This document shows, piece by piece, positions 21,040-31,439 of a stretch of DNA of 64,000 bases. This DNA comes from Ornithodoros turicata (taxonomy: Eukaryota > Arthropoda > Arachnida > Ixodida > Argasidae): the NCBI RefSeq assembly GCF_037126465.1, contig NC_088206.1, positions 29,514,790 to 29,578,789 on the forward strand, given 5' to 3'. The notes beneath the pieces are model-generated. The model saw nothing but the letters and a program-made list of their open reading frames with translations. It was not told the DNA's origin and made no database searches. Positions within the stretch are counted from its first letter, which is position 1, and every line of letters starts with the position of its first letter. Made by a program: the position numbers and the translations under genes.

Positions 21040-21990
21040 GAAAAGTTGACTCATACTGGAGTACAAGGGAGTCTACAACTGCGAGATCACTATTGCATAA
21101 TCAAAGGAAAGCAATCGGTCCAGTACACCCTCCATCAACGTTACCTCTGTCGGCGACTAAAAACGCGTCCGTGTGCTGAACAGGAAGCACATTTACCTGG
21201 AGATTGGATCGCGCAGCAGGTTCCCTTTGAGACAGTTGGAGTAGATTTTGGAGGGTCATCGTACTACACAACTGCGAAAGGCTACACGAAGGCGCACTTG
21301 GTCTTATTTTCTTGTATCGTTACTAGAGCCATCAATCTGGAGCTTGAGAGAGATTTTTTTCATGGCTTTGAAGCGCTTTGTCGCACGAAGAGGAATCCCG
21401 AAGATTTATTCAGATAATTTCTTGACATTCAAGAAAGCTTCTCGTGAGTTCCCTGCCATACTGGCTGTTCAGTTTCGAGATGTTCGGGATTACGCCGCAC
21501 AGGTTCAGACTACGTGGGAATTCATTGTTGATCGGTCAGCGTGGTGGGGAGGGTTTGGGAAGCGAATGGTGCGTTCGGTCAAGGAAGCCTTCAGAAGGGC
21601 ATTGGGTCGGAGTGAGCTTGAATTCCAAGAACTTTAAACCGTGCTCACTGAAGTCGAAGCCCTGTCTCCCTCACATCTACTCATTGGAAAAACGCTTAGT
21701 TCTTTACCACCGATGACAGGTCGTTACCACAGCAACAAGAGCCTACAGCTCCTGGTTGCTGATCGTAACCTGAGAAGCTTGAACAAAGAGAAAGAGAGAG
21801 GGAACAAAGAGAAGGAGAGGTTTCTTAACCGGTGCTGGAGACAATGGTCAAGTCAGTATCTGACGCATTTACGGTCAGCTTATTTTAGTCAGCAGCGTAC
21901 ATCCAAAACAGTTCGCCGACAAATGCCTTCCTATGAACGACTTCGCAGGACGTTTTGCAAGCTCGCACGAATACAAGAGGTGCACAATTA
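21040..21990 (+). pseudogene. BEL/Pao integrase fragment
   Basis: Frame 21037-21417 reads YCIIKGKQSVQYTLHQRYLCRRLKTRPC (Cys side of the zinc site) and FETVGVDFGG with the first catalytic Asp. Frames 21248-21637 and 21641-21991 continue with FVARRGIPKIYSDN (second Asp), WEFIVDRSAWWGGFGKRMVRSVKEAFRRALGR (catalytic Glu expected here; the residue in this copy is Lys or shifted), LTEVEAL, PSHLLIGKTL and FLNRCWRQWSSQYLTHLRSAY. These are the core and C-terminal motifs of BEL/Pao integrases. There are two or more frameshifts and one stop. Confidence 0.85.
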
Positions 21991-22221
21991 GCGAGATGGT
22001 CTCGTTCGCTCATGTGCCCTCAGCTCTTGAAATAGGGCATGTGTACGAATGCCCATTCAGCTACTACATCCTCTGGAACTCCAGGAATGACAAGTCATGG
22101 CTCCGGACTGTTGACGAAAACAGGGACTGTTCCCGCCTTCGCGCGCATCTACGTGCATGTGACGCAATCCCGAGAGGACGTGCTTTCATCTTCATCATTC
22201 GGACGCGTATTGTTCTGTTTG

Positions 22222-22338
22222 TCTTCCTCAAAGGTTTGTAAACTGGTGTCCTGCGGATATCCAGACAACTGGATACAAGTCCAGTAGGAGTGCTGGGTGG
22301 AGTGCTAAACTGTGTTTGTAAAATTCATGAAAATGGCG
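22222..22338 (+). repeat. Local dispersed repeat, copy B (internally deleted)
   Basis: It carries CTTCCTCAAAGGTTTGTAAA and GATATCCAGACAACTGG, then jumps to CCAGTAGGAGTGCTGGGTGGAGTGCTAAA and ends near TTCATGAAAATGG. Compared with copies A and C it lacks the middle block (GTCTTGTCTG...CATATATG). Confidence 0.7.
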
Positions 22339-22447
22339 TTGACAATGCGATTCATGTAGGGGGCCCGTGATAAGAATATTCGGTGAAATGTCACGGAACC
22401 AGTGTGTCACTGTGTTTCCATGTTATTTCGATGTGATATATTTAGGC

Positions 22448-22739
22448 AGAATCTGCTATTGTGCCACTTGTTCAGTTTGCCTTCCTCAAACGTCCAGTGG
22501 GGTCCAGGGAACTAGGATGTCTTGTCTGTGGAGGCAGCGAAGGGATACAATGCCAGAGGGGGCGACTGACATATATGAATACACCCCGCAAAATCATGGA
22601 CGAATGTACCACATGATAGGCAGCCAATATCTCTAAAGAACTTACAAATCCTTAAAAACGGCAACCAGGGCTCATCGCCAGGTATATAGGAGGGTTGGGT
22701 AGATTGCTAAATTGTGCTGATAAAACTCATGAAAATTGA
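22448..22739 (+). repeat. Local dispersed repeat, copy C
   Basis: Full-length relative to copy A. It begins AGAATCTGCTATTGTGCCACTTG, contains GTCTTGTCTGTGGAGGCAGCGAAGGGATA and GGGGGCGACTGACATATATG, and ends TGATAAAACTCATGAAAAT. It lies just downstream of the BEL/Pao integrase and copy B. Confidence 0.75.
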
Positions 22740-22817
22740 GTTGACGATGGGGCTCATGTATGGGATGGGACGTCTATCTTGCCGTTGGTAACTCGGAAGT
22801 CGCCTACTGTTTCATAA

Positions 22818-22924
22818 GCTATTCATCAGCATCTGTCCTCGTCAAATGGGGATGTCATCTGCTTCCGCCATCACCGGTCGCTAACGACCGGCGGGACCAC
22901 TCGTCTTCCCATTTTTGAGTGACA
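22818..22924 (+). repeat. About 107-bp repeat shared with 26467-26579
   Basis: TTCATCAGCATCTGTCCTCGTCAAATGGGGATGTCATCTG, ATCACCGG and CAGTCTTCCCATTT-like motifs align with 26467-26579 in the same orientation. The family is unknown to me. Confidence 0.55.
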
Positions 22925-24067
22925 TGGCGCAGCAGACAGGATAAGCCGGATATCATTTTGTTACGAGGCAAGGTCTTAGGCTGCGGCATCTGTTGTATTT
23001 TCCAGTAGCCACTGTTATGCTTATCTCCTTTTCAGAGCACAACTTTCAGGACTTTCCGGTTTTGTGTCGGCAGCTGTAACCTCTCGGAAGTCAGCGACCT
23101 TGATTTCCTCGCTGTTCTTCGTCGTCGCTGCAGAACACACAGAAGGATTATTACTGCTTCACACGGGTTGATCGCTATGCGTTTCAATCGTTTAACGGCT
23201 TCCATCAGTAACAATAGTGTCAGCCTGACGCTCTTTTTTATTTCATTACATGCCTCTTACGTCTCTCTGAAATAAGACAAAATTCTACCAAGACTATTTC
23301 GAGGATCCACGCTCTGTTTTGCTTCTGTGAGTTAGCGTAGCACGCCCATTTACCGTAGCGTGTCTCGTTGAGCATCAAGCATCATCTTTTGGAGAAGCCC
23401 AGGAATAAACAATGAAAGACCCTGACCCAAAGAAGAAGAAAGACCGTCACCGACGAAATGGACCTGGGGCAGATTACTGGCCATTGCATCGGTGCGTCGG
23501 CCTAACGTGGCAACGCCCACCGTCGGGCAAGCTCGTGCTGCCGACACACGGTCTGAAGTGGTCAGTAAGGCCACCGTCGTCCGCTGGGTAGGCGAGCCTC
23601 GCCAGCGCGAGGAGCAACGACCCTACTCTCGATGGCAGACGCAAGTCTATCAAGTAAAAAGCCTAAATTTGACGACATTAACTTACTTTGTATTTACCTC
23701 CAAGAAATACAAATTTTGTTACCGCGTGGAAAGAAACCTTCTTGCACATACTTCGCTAGGTTAGCACGTAAGACACGAATCAACCAATGCGTATGCAGTG
23801 CAGTGTCGTCTGCTGCCGTCATCGGCTCGAAGAGAATCCTTCGGTGCTCGGAGCTGTCTCTTTTTCCTTTCGCGCGAAACATGTGTTGAGGATTAATTGC
23901 TATTTTAGCATTACATTCGTAGAAGACGAGGACGGTGAACTGTGCACTATACGCCGCGTGGAAGATTGCTATACTGACGAGGATAAAGTTATTTGGTGGA
24001 CTTACGGTGTGCTTGCTGAGCTTTTCGAGTGACCTCCTCCTCCTTTTTAGTTGTACAACTAAACTAA

Positions 24068-24292
24068 GCGGTTATTCGGGTAAGAGCTCAGGGAGACACA
24101 CAGCCTGCTGAGGCATCCAGAGAGTTGCCGGCTACAGCAAGCAGCCAAGCTCAAAATGTGCAGAGCGGAGGCAGACGTCGACGAAGGAGGAGGCAGGTGC
24201 CACCATCAATATCGCACCAACTCCTTCAAGAACGAAGGAGAATGGTGGAAAAACAACGGCGGACCGCAGGAAGCATTGACCGCCTGTACTAG
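24068..24292 (+). CDS. Unrecognised Arg-rich open frame (no ATG; exon or remnant)
   Basis: Open from the stop at 24065-24067 to the TAG at 24290-24292, about 74 codons. It reads QPAEASRELPATASSQ, then a run of seven Arg, then VPPSISHQLLQERRRMVEKQRRTAGSIDRLY. The basic run and the charged helix-like tail resemble the C-termini of Myb/SANT-type proteins that accompany PIF/Harbinger transposons, but I do not recognise a family. A second possible coding stretch ends at 24032 (EDEDGELCTIRRVEDCYTDEDKVIWW). Both may be exons or pseudogene pieces of one unknown gene. Confidence 0.25.
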   Translation, partial: AVIRVRAQGDTQPAEASRELPATASSQAQNVQSGGRRRRRRRQVPPSISHQLLQERRRMVEKQRRTAGSIDRLY

Positions 24293-25126
24293 GTATGCCA
24301 ATCAGAGTTACTAACAATACGGACAATAAAATATGTGCTGGCTCATTCCCGTAGGAACCGGTTCCAATATTACAATATTTTGCGCACAAGCTTCTGCAGA
24401 AAGCATACAAATGAATAGCGCAAGTATTGCTAGTTTCTTTTTTTTTTTATTGCAGTCTCCAAATATTTCATAAATAAAGGAATGTCACGTTTGTGCAAGA
24501 CGAAGTTAGCTTCACAATGGTGGGTTACAAACACAATAACTCAGCTTATGCGGGTGATAACATTAGCTACATGGGAAACACTCGATGTCATGTCCATGTT
24601 TCCATATACATCCTGTATGTGTATACACGAGGCTTTGGACAGTCGGAAGAAGGAAACAAACTGCTCCTCCGACAATCACGTGAAGACGTCCTTGTGAACA
24701 CGAAATGTCCTCGTTGACTTCACTGAAGCGGCTCCTTGTTCCACTAGAAACGCGTACACAAGCGCCATTTTCAACGACGAACATCGCAGCGTTTTGCGTC
24801 GACTGACCTCGTCGCCCAATGGCTACGAACGCCACACGCTCGGCGACGGTGGCAGGCTGCGAGTAAGGTCACTTCTTCCTTCTCACGACGAAACGGGTCA
24901 CGTGCAGCACGCGTTACTATGGAGACGACGCTGCGCTACGCACCGACAAGTGGCCAGTAATCCGCCCCTGGTTTCACCCGCACCTCAAGACCGCAAGACA
25001 ACTTGTCTCCAGACCGGAAGACCTCCGTGTCCTACGGATGTTTTAATAAAATGCCTTCTGAACTGAGGTCAGTTTATTCTTCAACATGAAGGTTGTGTCA
25101 GCAGCGTCATCATCATCATCACTGCT

Positions 25127-25240
25127 CCGTAATTGTATCGTTCTTCAGTAAGCGTTGACGGAATAGTTGCCGAAGGAACTTATCACCGTAATCGTATCGT
25201 CCTTCAGTAAGCGTTGAAGGAATAGTTGCCGAATACTGAC
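25127..25240 (+). repeat. 59-bp tandem repeat, two copies
   Basis: CCGTAATTGTATCGTTCTTCAGTAAGCG...GGAATAGTTGCCGAA at 25127 is repeated at 25186 with a few substitutions. It is short and non-coding. Confidence 0.8.
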
Positions 25241-25587
25241 CAAATATCTTCTTCATGGTCGGGTAGTCGATCCATCGACATTCATGAAGTCTTCAATTCG
25301 GCTCATTAGCATTAGCATTAAAGAAGCATGGAAGTGACCCCCAAAATATTTGTGTGTGTGTTTTCTTCGTCTTTTCTGCGACGTCTTCTGCAACGAATAA
25401 AATGAGTTCATGCCAAAGAACGATGAGCGCAGGTAACCTACAGAGCGCGCGCAAGGCTCTGTTCTGCACCACCTTCAAAAACACACTCCATCCAAGGAGC
25501 GCATCGGCGAAGCAGAAGACGTCGTGACGTATCACGGGCTCCGCCACTTGACCAGTGACGTCCAACTGCACAGCTCAAGCATGTATA

Positions 25588-26262
25588 AGCGACGCGTGAG
25601 GCGAGAAGAGAAAACAAATGGCGATTTCGGGTGATGCATTTGGGCATTTTTTTTCTGCCCCGAAGCCGAGCGGCAAATTCGCGTGGTGCGGTCAGGGCAA
25701 GAGCCACGTGTTCGGATGATGCACTACGGAGTAGTTCGCTCGCCCCCAAGAGCACTTTTTTGGCTCTTGCTGCCGAGCCAAAACCGCCCTCGACGGCGGG
25801 CATGTGCGTATATGCGCCTCGCGAGTGTCGTCTGCTACGTATTGCTCCTGCGGCTGTCTGCCAGATAAATGGCCTGTGATCTGTTGAGTTTACCCTTGAC
25901 GGCATGGATCTTTACGAAAGTAGTAGCGATGAAAGTCAATTGGCACCGATAATGCGAATGACAACGAGGAAGATGTGACCTGCTTCTCGCAAGTTATGCT
26001 TGTGATCAGGCGAAAAGCGCGTCGACGCCAACGACGCTGCTGAAGTTCACGAACACGACGAACGCACAATGCGTGGCGAGCGCAGCGACCCTCGTAGAAC
26101 AGCGGTAGAGCGTCCGACAAATTCAGGTGATGACTGCCCCAGAGCGACTCCCGTGTAGAGCGTGCACTGGACCTGGGCGCTCTCGCTCGGATTACCAGGT
26201 GCATCACCCGAAATCGCCAAAAGAAAAAAGCAGTTTCTACGTCACGCGGGGCTCGTGTCTCT
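25588..26262. repeat. Inverted pair of one dispersed repeat
   Basis: The 19-mer GGCGATTTCGGGTGATGCA at 25620-25638 has its exact reverse complement at about 26201-26219. Similarity extends outside: GCGTGAGGCGAGAAGAGAAAACAAAT on the left against the reverse complement GCGTGACGTAGAAACTGCTTTTTTC on the right. The two may be halves of a foldback element or two copies of one repeat in opposite orientation. The GC-rich interior contains frames without domains. Confidence 0.6.
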
Positions 26263-26466
26263 CTCCGCGACTGCTTCCTCCGACTGTCTTTTGTGAATTT
26301 TATTGGGCAGTGATAATATGCCGCAGAGCGAAAATGTTCGGCATGGTGACTCCTTGTGGACAGCTTCACAGATGAAGCAGGGTTTCGAGTGATGTTAAAT
26401 GTCACTTCCACAGTCCTTTAAGAAACGCTTTACTGCCTTTCCTGATTCGCCTGCTACTCCGTACGT

Positions 26467-26579
26467 TATTCATCACCATCTGTGCTGGTTAAATGAGGAC
26501 GTCATCTGGATGACCGTTTTTGTCATCACCGGCTGCAAGGAACCAGCAGGATCATTCAGTCTTCCCATTTGTGCCTGAC
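26467..26579 (+). repeat. Second copy of the 22818-22924 repeat
   Basis: TTATTCATCACCATCTGTGCTGGTTAAATGAGGACGTCATCTG, then TCATCACCGG and TCAGTCTTCCCATTTGTGCCTGACA. Same order and orientation as 22818-22924. Confidence 0.55.
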
Positions 26580-27044
26580 AGGACTTGCACAAGTCTGGCA
26601 CTGTACCAGCGTTCTGGATTCTGACTTACGTACTTCATGCCCATGCATACGGGAAGCACTCGCTCGGGGTTGTGATGATCCTTCAGCCCGAGTTTGACCA
26701 ACTCCACACACCAACTGTGCAAGGTATTGTATCCTTTCACCTCGTCACGGTAGGTATCTATTGGAACTGGGGGCTGGATGGCGTTATATGCAAAGCTAAA
26801 GCTGAAGGCAGTGCCCCCTGCGGGAGAACTCCATCCTTGGTTATGCAAGCCAACGGACTTTCCAGCTCCCTAACGTGGCCTATTTTTTTATTATGTTAGC
26901 TCCACAAGCTAACCCTGGCAATGAGCGTTGTACAAAAGTGGACAGACGGAGAGAGGGAGCAGGACAGGGCGTCATTGGGGTGTGTCAGGGATAACTCTGC
27001 CGACATTCGTTCGAAACGTCTGCTGGAAAACCTTACACAGCACA

Positions 27045-27165
27045 GGAAGGGAGTTGCCTCAGGACAGAAGCCGCCGATATTTCGAACAGAGACTGTTCTT
27101 CTTCTGAAGAAGAACAGTCTCTGTTCGAAATATCGGCGGCTTCTGTCCTGAGGCAACTCCCTTCC
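27045..27165. repeat. Perfect 121-bp palindrome
   Basis: The two 60-base arms are exact reverse complements around a single central base at 27105. I checked pairing from the centre (CTTCTTC/GAAGAAG) to the ends (GGAAGGG/CCCTTCC) and found no mismatch. Perfect arms mean recent origin or ongoing correction. Confidence 0.9.
27104..27134 (+). ncRNA. Hammerhead-ribozyme-like core (also on the minus strand)
   Basis: The order is CTGAAGA (27104-27110), a hairpin with stem GAACAG/CTGTTC and loop TCT (27112-27126), GAAA (27127-27130), then TATC. This fits the hammerhead core CUGANGA, stem II, GAAA. UA directly followed by UC could form a two-base-pair stem III only between two molecules. Such short stem III forms are known from Penelope-like elements and retrozymes. 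Because the locus is a palindrome, the minus strand carries the same core at 27106-27076. Stem I is not obvious, so activity is unproven. Confidence 0.35.
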
Positions 27166-27605
27166 TACATTCTACCGGTTCGCTGGATTTCTACCCATCT
27201 ACTTACACAGCACAGCCGGTCATAGAACTCGAACTCGCCACTCCATCTTTCAAGCGACCTTCGCTACCAGACGAGCGGGCGCTGTTACCCATTCGGCAGG
27301 GCCGCTAGTCGGACAATGTCCGCAGACGCGTCTCACGCGGAATATCGTGCACATCAGCTGGTAACACGGACGACGTAGAGTTACAGGGTAGGCAGCGCGC
27401 CACAGAGCATTCGCAGAGATGTGCCGTCGGCATTGCTGCGGGAGATGCGGATTCGGTGGCGGTAAATGAGGAACGTAAACGGCATGCAACAAAACGTCCG
27501 CCACTACACTTGGCCAGATGTTCAGAAATGCGCAAAAAAAGAGTACGGAGGAAGTGAACACGTGTGCAAGTGAAACCCGTGTTTTGCACAAAGTCGTGTC
27601 CGGAC

Positions 27606-27855
27606 TACACTCTTAAAAATGAACTTCACCGCATAGCAGGCTCCTAGCCAACGATTATCTTGAATGATATCGTTATCTGCCCTGATTTGTTGAAAACGGG
27701 AGGCGTACGCCTTTTTTGTGACACTTATGCTGTTCATAATTGTCACAAAAAAGGCGTACGCCTACCGTTTTCAACAAATCAGGAAAGATAACGATATCAT
27801 TCGAGATTTTGGTTGACTAGGAACGTGCTATGCGGTGAAGTTTTCTAAGAGTGTA
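27606..27855. mobile_element. Complete palindromic MITE, TA-flanked
   Basis: Starts TACACTCTTAAAAATGAACTTCACCGCATAGCA and ends TGCTATGCGGTGAAGTTTTCTAAGAGTGTA. The inner arms contain GATAACGATATCATTC and AAAAAAGGCGTACGCCT in both orientations, so the 250-bp element is one long imperfect hairpin. It has no coding capacity. CACTCT ends with TA on both sides fit either a mariner-type MITE (TA duplication) or a CACTA-type derivative. The CACTA-like element 0.8 kb downstream starts with the same eight bases TACACTCT. Confidence 0.85.
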
Positions 27856-28943
27856 GGCTCATCGCAGCCTATGCTCCGTTTGTCGTTGGGCACGAGTGGA
27901 CGAGCTGTAGGGCACATGAAACAAAAAGAAACACAACGAAGAGACTTGGAGCAACAAAAAGAATGGAAATGAATAAAAGTAGAGGTTGGCGTCTTCAGGA
28001 CTTGCTCTTCTTTAGAACTCAGGAAAAATGAATAGCATAGAGCAAGAGTGGCAAGCATGCCGCCCAGCCACCAAGTAGCTACACGACACGTGCTGAATGT
28101 ACGGCATGTGTGACACACTTTGACTCAAGTCAAAAGTCGAAAACAAGTCTATCGTTTGAATGGGCACTCAAGTGCAAAAATTTCCCTCCGCAATATGGAA
28201 GAGTCATCATGGCAGTAATGCAAATGGTACGAGGTTTACTCGCTTCTAACTCACTGTTTGTAGTTAAAGGGTGAATAAATTTTGGCGTTATCACGGATAT
28301 ATTGATACAATATGAGCAAAACGGGCTTGCCAATATAGGCAGCCTATATTGGTCCAAAATGGAGCCTGGTTGCGCTCCCCATGCAGTCCATATTGGACCA
28401 ATATTCGTAATCCTTGCACCCACATGGGTCCAATATATGACCAACATTGACGTGCTCCTTGGGTAGTGACGAAGCATGCATCAGAAATATGTTTATAACG
28501 ACGATCGGAGACGATTGGAACAACAACTATGCTGAAAAGTGGTGCTTTGAAATCAAACCACGACGGGCATGATTATACCAGTTTGTTTTCGCTGATGTAC
28601 ATGTGCAGCAGAATTGATGACTACACTCTAAATCGTTTCACACCTTTACAGGTGTAAAATAGGTGTATTAACAAAGATCACACCCCTTTCACACCCTACA
28701 ACTTTGTTTTGGAAGTTCCTGAGGGTGTAACAATGGTGTACTACGCCCTCAGGTGAAATATGGTGATAAGTCTGTCGCCTGGGTGTAGAAAGGGAGTATG
28801 TTTATTTTCGTTCACATGAACAAAAATAAATATATACAACAACAGGGAACAGGAAGTTACATTACAAAAGTGCATGGCCTGGATTTACAACACGTCTACC
28901 ACTGGTAATGCATGCAGATTTAGAAGATCTGTTGAGATAGTGC

Positions 28944-29664
28944 TTAAATTTCTAAAACACGTTGCTTCTCCTTGCAAGACAGAACAAACACATGATAGTG
29001 CTCATCATCCTCAACTGTAGTTAATGTTTGTATGAGAAAAATGGAATCAGAGTTAATAACATGTATGCCTGCAATCTCAACGAACACGGGTAAGTCCTCC
29101 TCGGAAGATTCTTTGGCAACGACACAGCCAACAGCAAATGTGTTATCATTATCAACTGCACTTTTCACATAGACTATAGATTCTGTGTGAATATCACGGT
29201 CATGAATGTAACTCTGAATTGCTTCTGGGGCATGTTGAAGTATTATCTCCTTGGAACCATCAGTAGATGTGGCATTTCTGATGAAGGGCTGCAACCACAC
29301 ATACATTTGATAAAATTGATGTCTTCTTGCTAATGAAAGGGTTATGTTCTTAAAATGTCGAGTTTTTCTAGCAACATCTTTAAAATGCTAGTGTTTCCTT
29401 TCGAAACGCGTACAACCATACAGATAGGAGAGGACCAAACGTCTTGTTGAGTCGCGGATAATGAACAACGTAATGCATTTTACAGGGGTTAGATATTTGT
29501 GGGTACAACACTGCAAAGCCTCGAAGAAACGAATAAATGCAACGTTCTAAGTAATGAACATGCATATGGGGGAGGTGCCTGCCCATGAGAAGGTCTACAA
29601 TTTCACGAAAAGCTGTATACAGCTGCCATGCTTCATTGCCATGCACAGCTGCCATGCCATACAT
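28944..29664 (-). pseudogene. C-terminal part of a CACTA-like transposase
   Basis: Frame 29664-29380 reads WQLYTAFREIVDLL, CIYSFLRGFAVLYP, CKMHYVVHYPRLNKTFGPLLSVW. A one-base shift and one stop then lead into FERKH-stop-HFKDVARKTRHFKNITLSLARRHQ, which continues in frame into 29306-28944 (FAVGCVVAKESSEEDLPVFVEIAGI...HYHVFVLSCKE). I remember this series from the C-terminus of a large family of animal CACTA-like transposases. The catalytic N-terminal half is absent. It differs clearly from the transposase at 62.5-64 kb. Confidence 0.65.
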
Positions 29665-29700
29665 GATTGTCTGTATGTCGGCTGTGCATGTTTACACACA

Positions 29701-30285
29701 TACAGGGTGTCCACGCTAACTGTGAACAGATTTTTTTAAAATATATATAACACTTTTTTCAAGATGAAATCAATTGCAATATAGCATATGCTAAAGGGCA
29801 CTCCCTAGCAGGGCATTAGCAAGCTCCTAAGACAATCTCTGGCCTTATCTTGGGTTGCATTTTCTGTTTCCTTTTAATCTTTTTCCAGGACGCGAGAGGC
29901 GGCACTGTGCTCCTTCCCCCTCTCCCGTTGGGGATCAAGGAAATACGCGTCTTCTAAGAAGTGCAATGAACAAAATAAAGAAAAAATGGCGTTCCTTCAC
30001 GACTTTTTTGCGGGCGATCTATCGAACGGATTTTTGTTCTGAAAACGGCTACGATATCAGGTGACCGAAAGGAACAGATGTTCTCATTGGGACAACTTTG
30101 TAGCTTTTATAATTAAAAAGTTAATTAATGAAAGTTAATTAAGACATTGCCTTTGGACTTTGCTAATGCCCTGCTAGGGAGTGCCCTTCAGCATATGCTA
30201 TATTGCAATTGATTTCATCTTGGAAAAAGTGTTACATATATATATTTTTAAAAAATCTGTTCACACTTAGCGTGGACACCCTGTA
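29701..30285. mobile_element. Mariner-type MITE nested in the CACTA-like element
   Basis: Bordered by TA at 29701-29702 and 30284-30285. The ends are CAGGGTGTCCACGCTAACTGTG and its near-perfect complement. The terminal inverted repeats run about 120 bp inward, to GCCCTGCTAGGGAGTGCCC and GAAATCAATTGCAATATAGC on both sides. About 340 bp in between encode nothing. The CAGGGTG ends and TA duplication fit Tc1/mariner-related elements. Confidence 0.85.
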
Positions 30286-30517
30286 TATAATCACCTTGAT
30301 GTGCATACATATCTGGACCTCAATGTTATTATACGCAATATGCTGGTAATTGTGAATACACAGTTATCAGCATATTGCCACAAACCCAGCAGTTTTATTC
30401 GGCGCTACACCCTTTACACCCCAATTGCCACGAGGGTGTTAAAATACACCTTAAAAGGTGTGCGCCATGAACATTTTGATTTACACCCTTTAAGGTGTAA
30501 AACGATTTAGAGTGTAG

Positions 30518-31420
30518 ATGCCCGTTTCTGATATCTCAGGTATGCGGCTTTACAAGATTCTGGTATGTGTCACACCAGGAGAACCGACACACTGATATGA
30601 ACAAATGCCAGCAGTGTCTGCATCCTGGTGTGACTACTTGTCAGGAACACCAGTCATACTAGTAATTCAGAGAGAGATATTATGGGTTTAATGGGCTTAG
30701 TAATTGATGTTTTGTGTACCAGTCTTGCCATGATCATACCGCCAGCTCCTTCATCCTGGTTTGAGTACTTCTCAGGAACACCACTCATTCAGAAACTGAC
30801 GTAATTGTACCAGTTCTGCCAGCTAGTATACTTTATGGCAGTTTTACAAGCTGCTGGTATTACAGAATAGGAGTGACTTGTGAGAGATACCAACATCCTC
30901 TTCTGTTATAATGTTTTGCCATTATGGAATCCATGAGTGAATTTTAGGTATTGTCTCTCGAACTTGACCATGCAAGCAACATTTGGCCAATCAGATGTCT
31001 TATGCAAAATAATACATATATATTACAAAATCAAAGAAAACAAAGGTGCGGCACACCACCAGAAAATTTACTAAAAATTTAGCAAAGCATCTATAAGGAT
31101 TGGATTCTGTGCAACTAGCATCAATATTTGGCAAGCAAAAACATAACCCAGAGTGCACAACAACATATAATCAGAGCTTGAATGAGAAAAGCAGATATAG
31201 GCACGCATTACGTGGTTATTGGAATGAAATGGTCAAAGTTATGCAAATGCATGTCTGTAAGAAAGGAAGCCTAACCAGAGTACTGAGGAGCACAGTCAAA
31301 ATGACGCTAACACACAGGGAATCTCTTCCGAGGCACAGACAAATACAACATAAGCCTCAATGCCTTAGAGCATAGAGGGATTGTGAGGTGTGTGGCGCAA
31401 ATCCTACCACTGTCTGGCTT
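30518..31420. other. No gene; short duplication
   Basis: The only structure seen is a repeated phrase, CATCCTGGTGTGACTACTTGTCAGGAACACCAGTCAT near 30620 and a diverged copy about 128 bp later near 30747. A GA-rich string with TTATGGGTTTAATGG (30670-30700) resembles one at 9803-9835. Confidence 0.4.
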
Positions 31421-31439
31421 TTTAGTTGTCTGCGCGTGG

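Larger units (their letters stand above)
27032..27215. mobile_element. Palindromic insertion flanked by a 14-bp duplication
   Basis: The 14-mer CTTACACAGCACAG occurs at 27032-27045 and again at 27202-27215. Between them lies a perfect 121-bp palindrome (27045-27165) plus a 36-bp single-copy tail. A long direct repeat bordering a compact insert is what target-primed retrotransposition leaves. The palindrome with a hammerhead-like core recalls the pseudo-LTR ends of Penelope-like elements. No protein is encoded. Confidence 0.65.
28622..30517 (-). mobile_element. CACTA-like DNA transposon remnant
   Basis: The termini are inverted repeats: TACACTCTAAATCGTTT at the left and its exact complement AAACGATTTAGAGTGTA at the right. 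The next 20 bases also pair well, and GGTGTAA/TTACACC motifs repeat just inside both ends, as in CACTA (EnSpm) subterminal regions. The interior encodes, on the minus strand, the 3' part of a transposase (28944-29664). A mariner-type MITE (29703-30283) is inserted upstream of it. The rest of the transposase is deleted, so this copy could move only with help from elsewhere. Confidence 0.75.

Noticed and set aside
25438..25905. 155-codon minus frame rich in Arg and Ala
   Set aside because: It lies inside a GC-rich inverted repeat with an overlapping open plus frame. No motif is recognised and it is likely non-coding.
28620..30520. CRISPR array in the GGTGTAA-rich ends
   Set aside because: The repeats are short, irregular, in both orientations and confined to transposon ends; nothing suggests a prokaryotic sequence.
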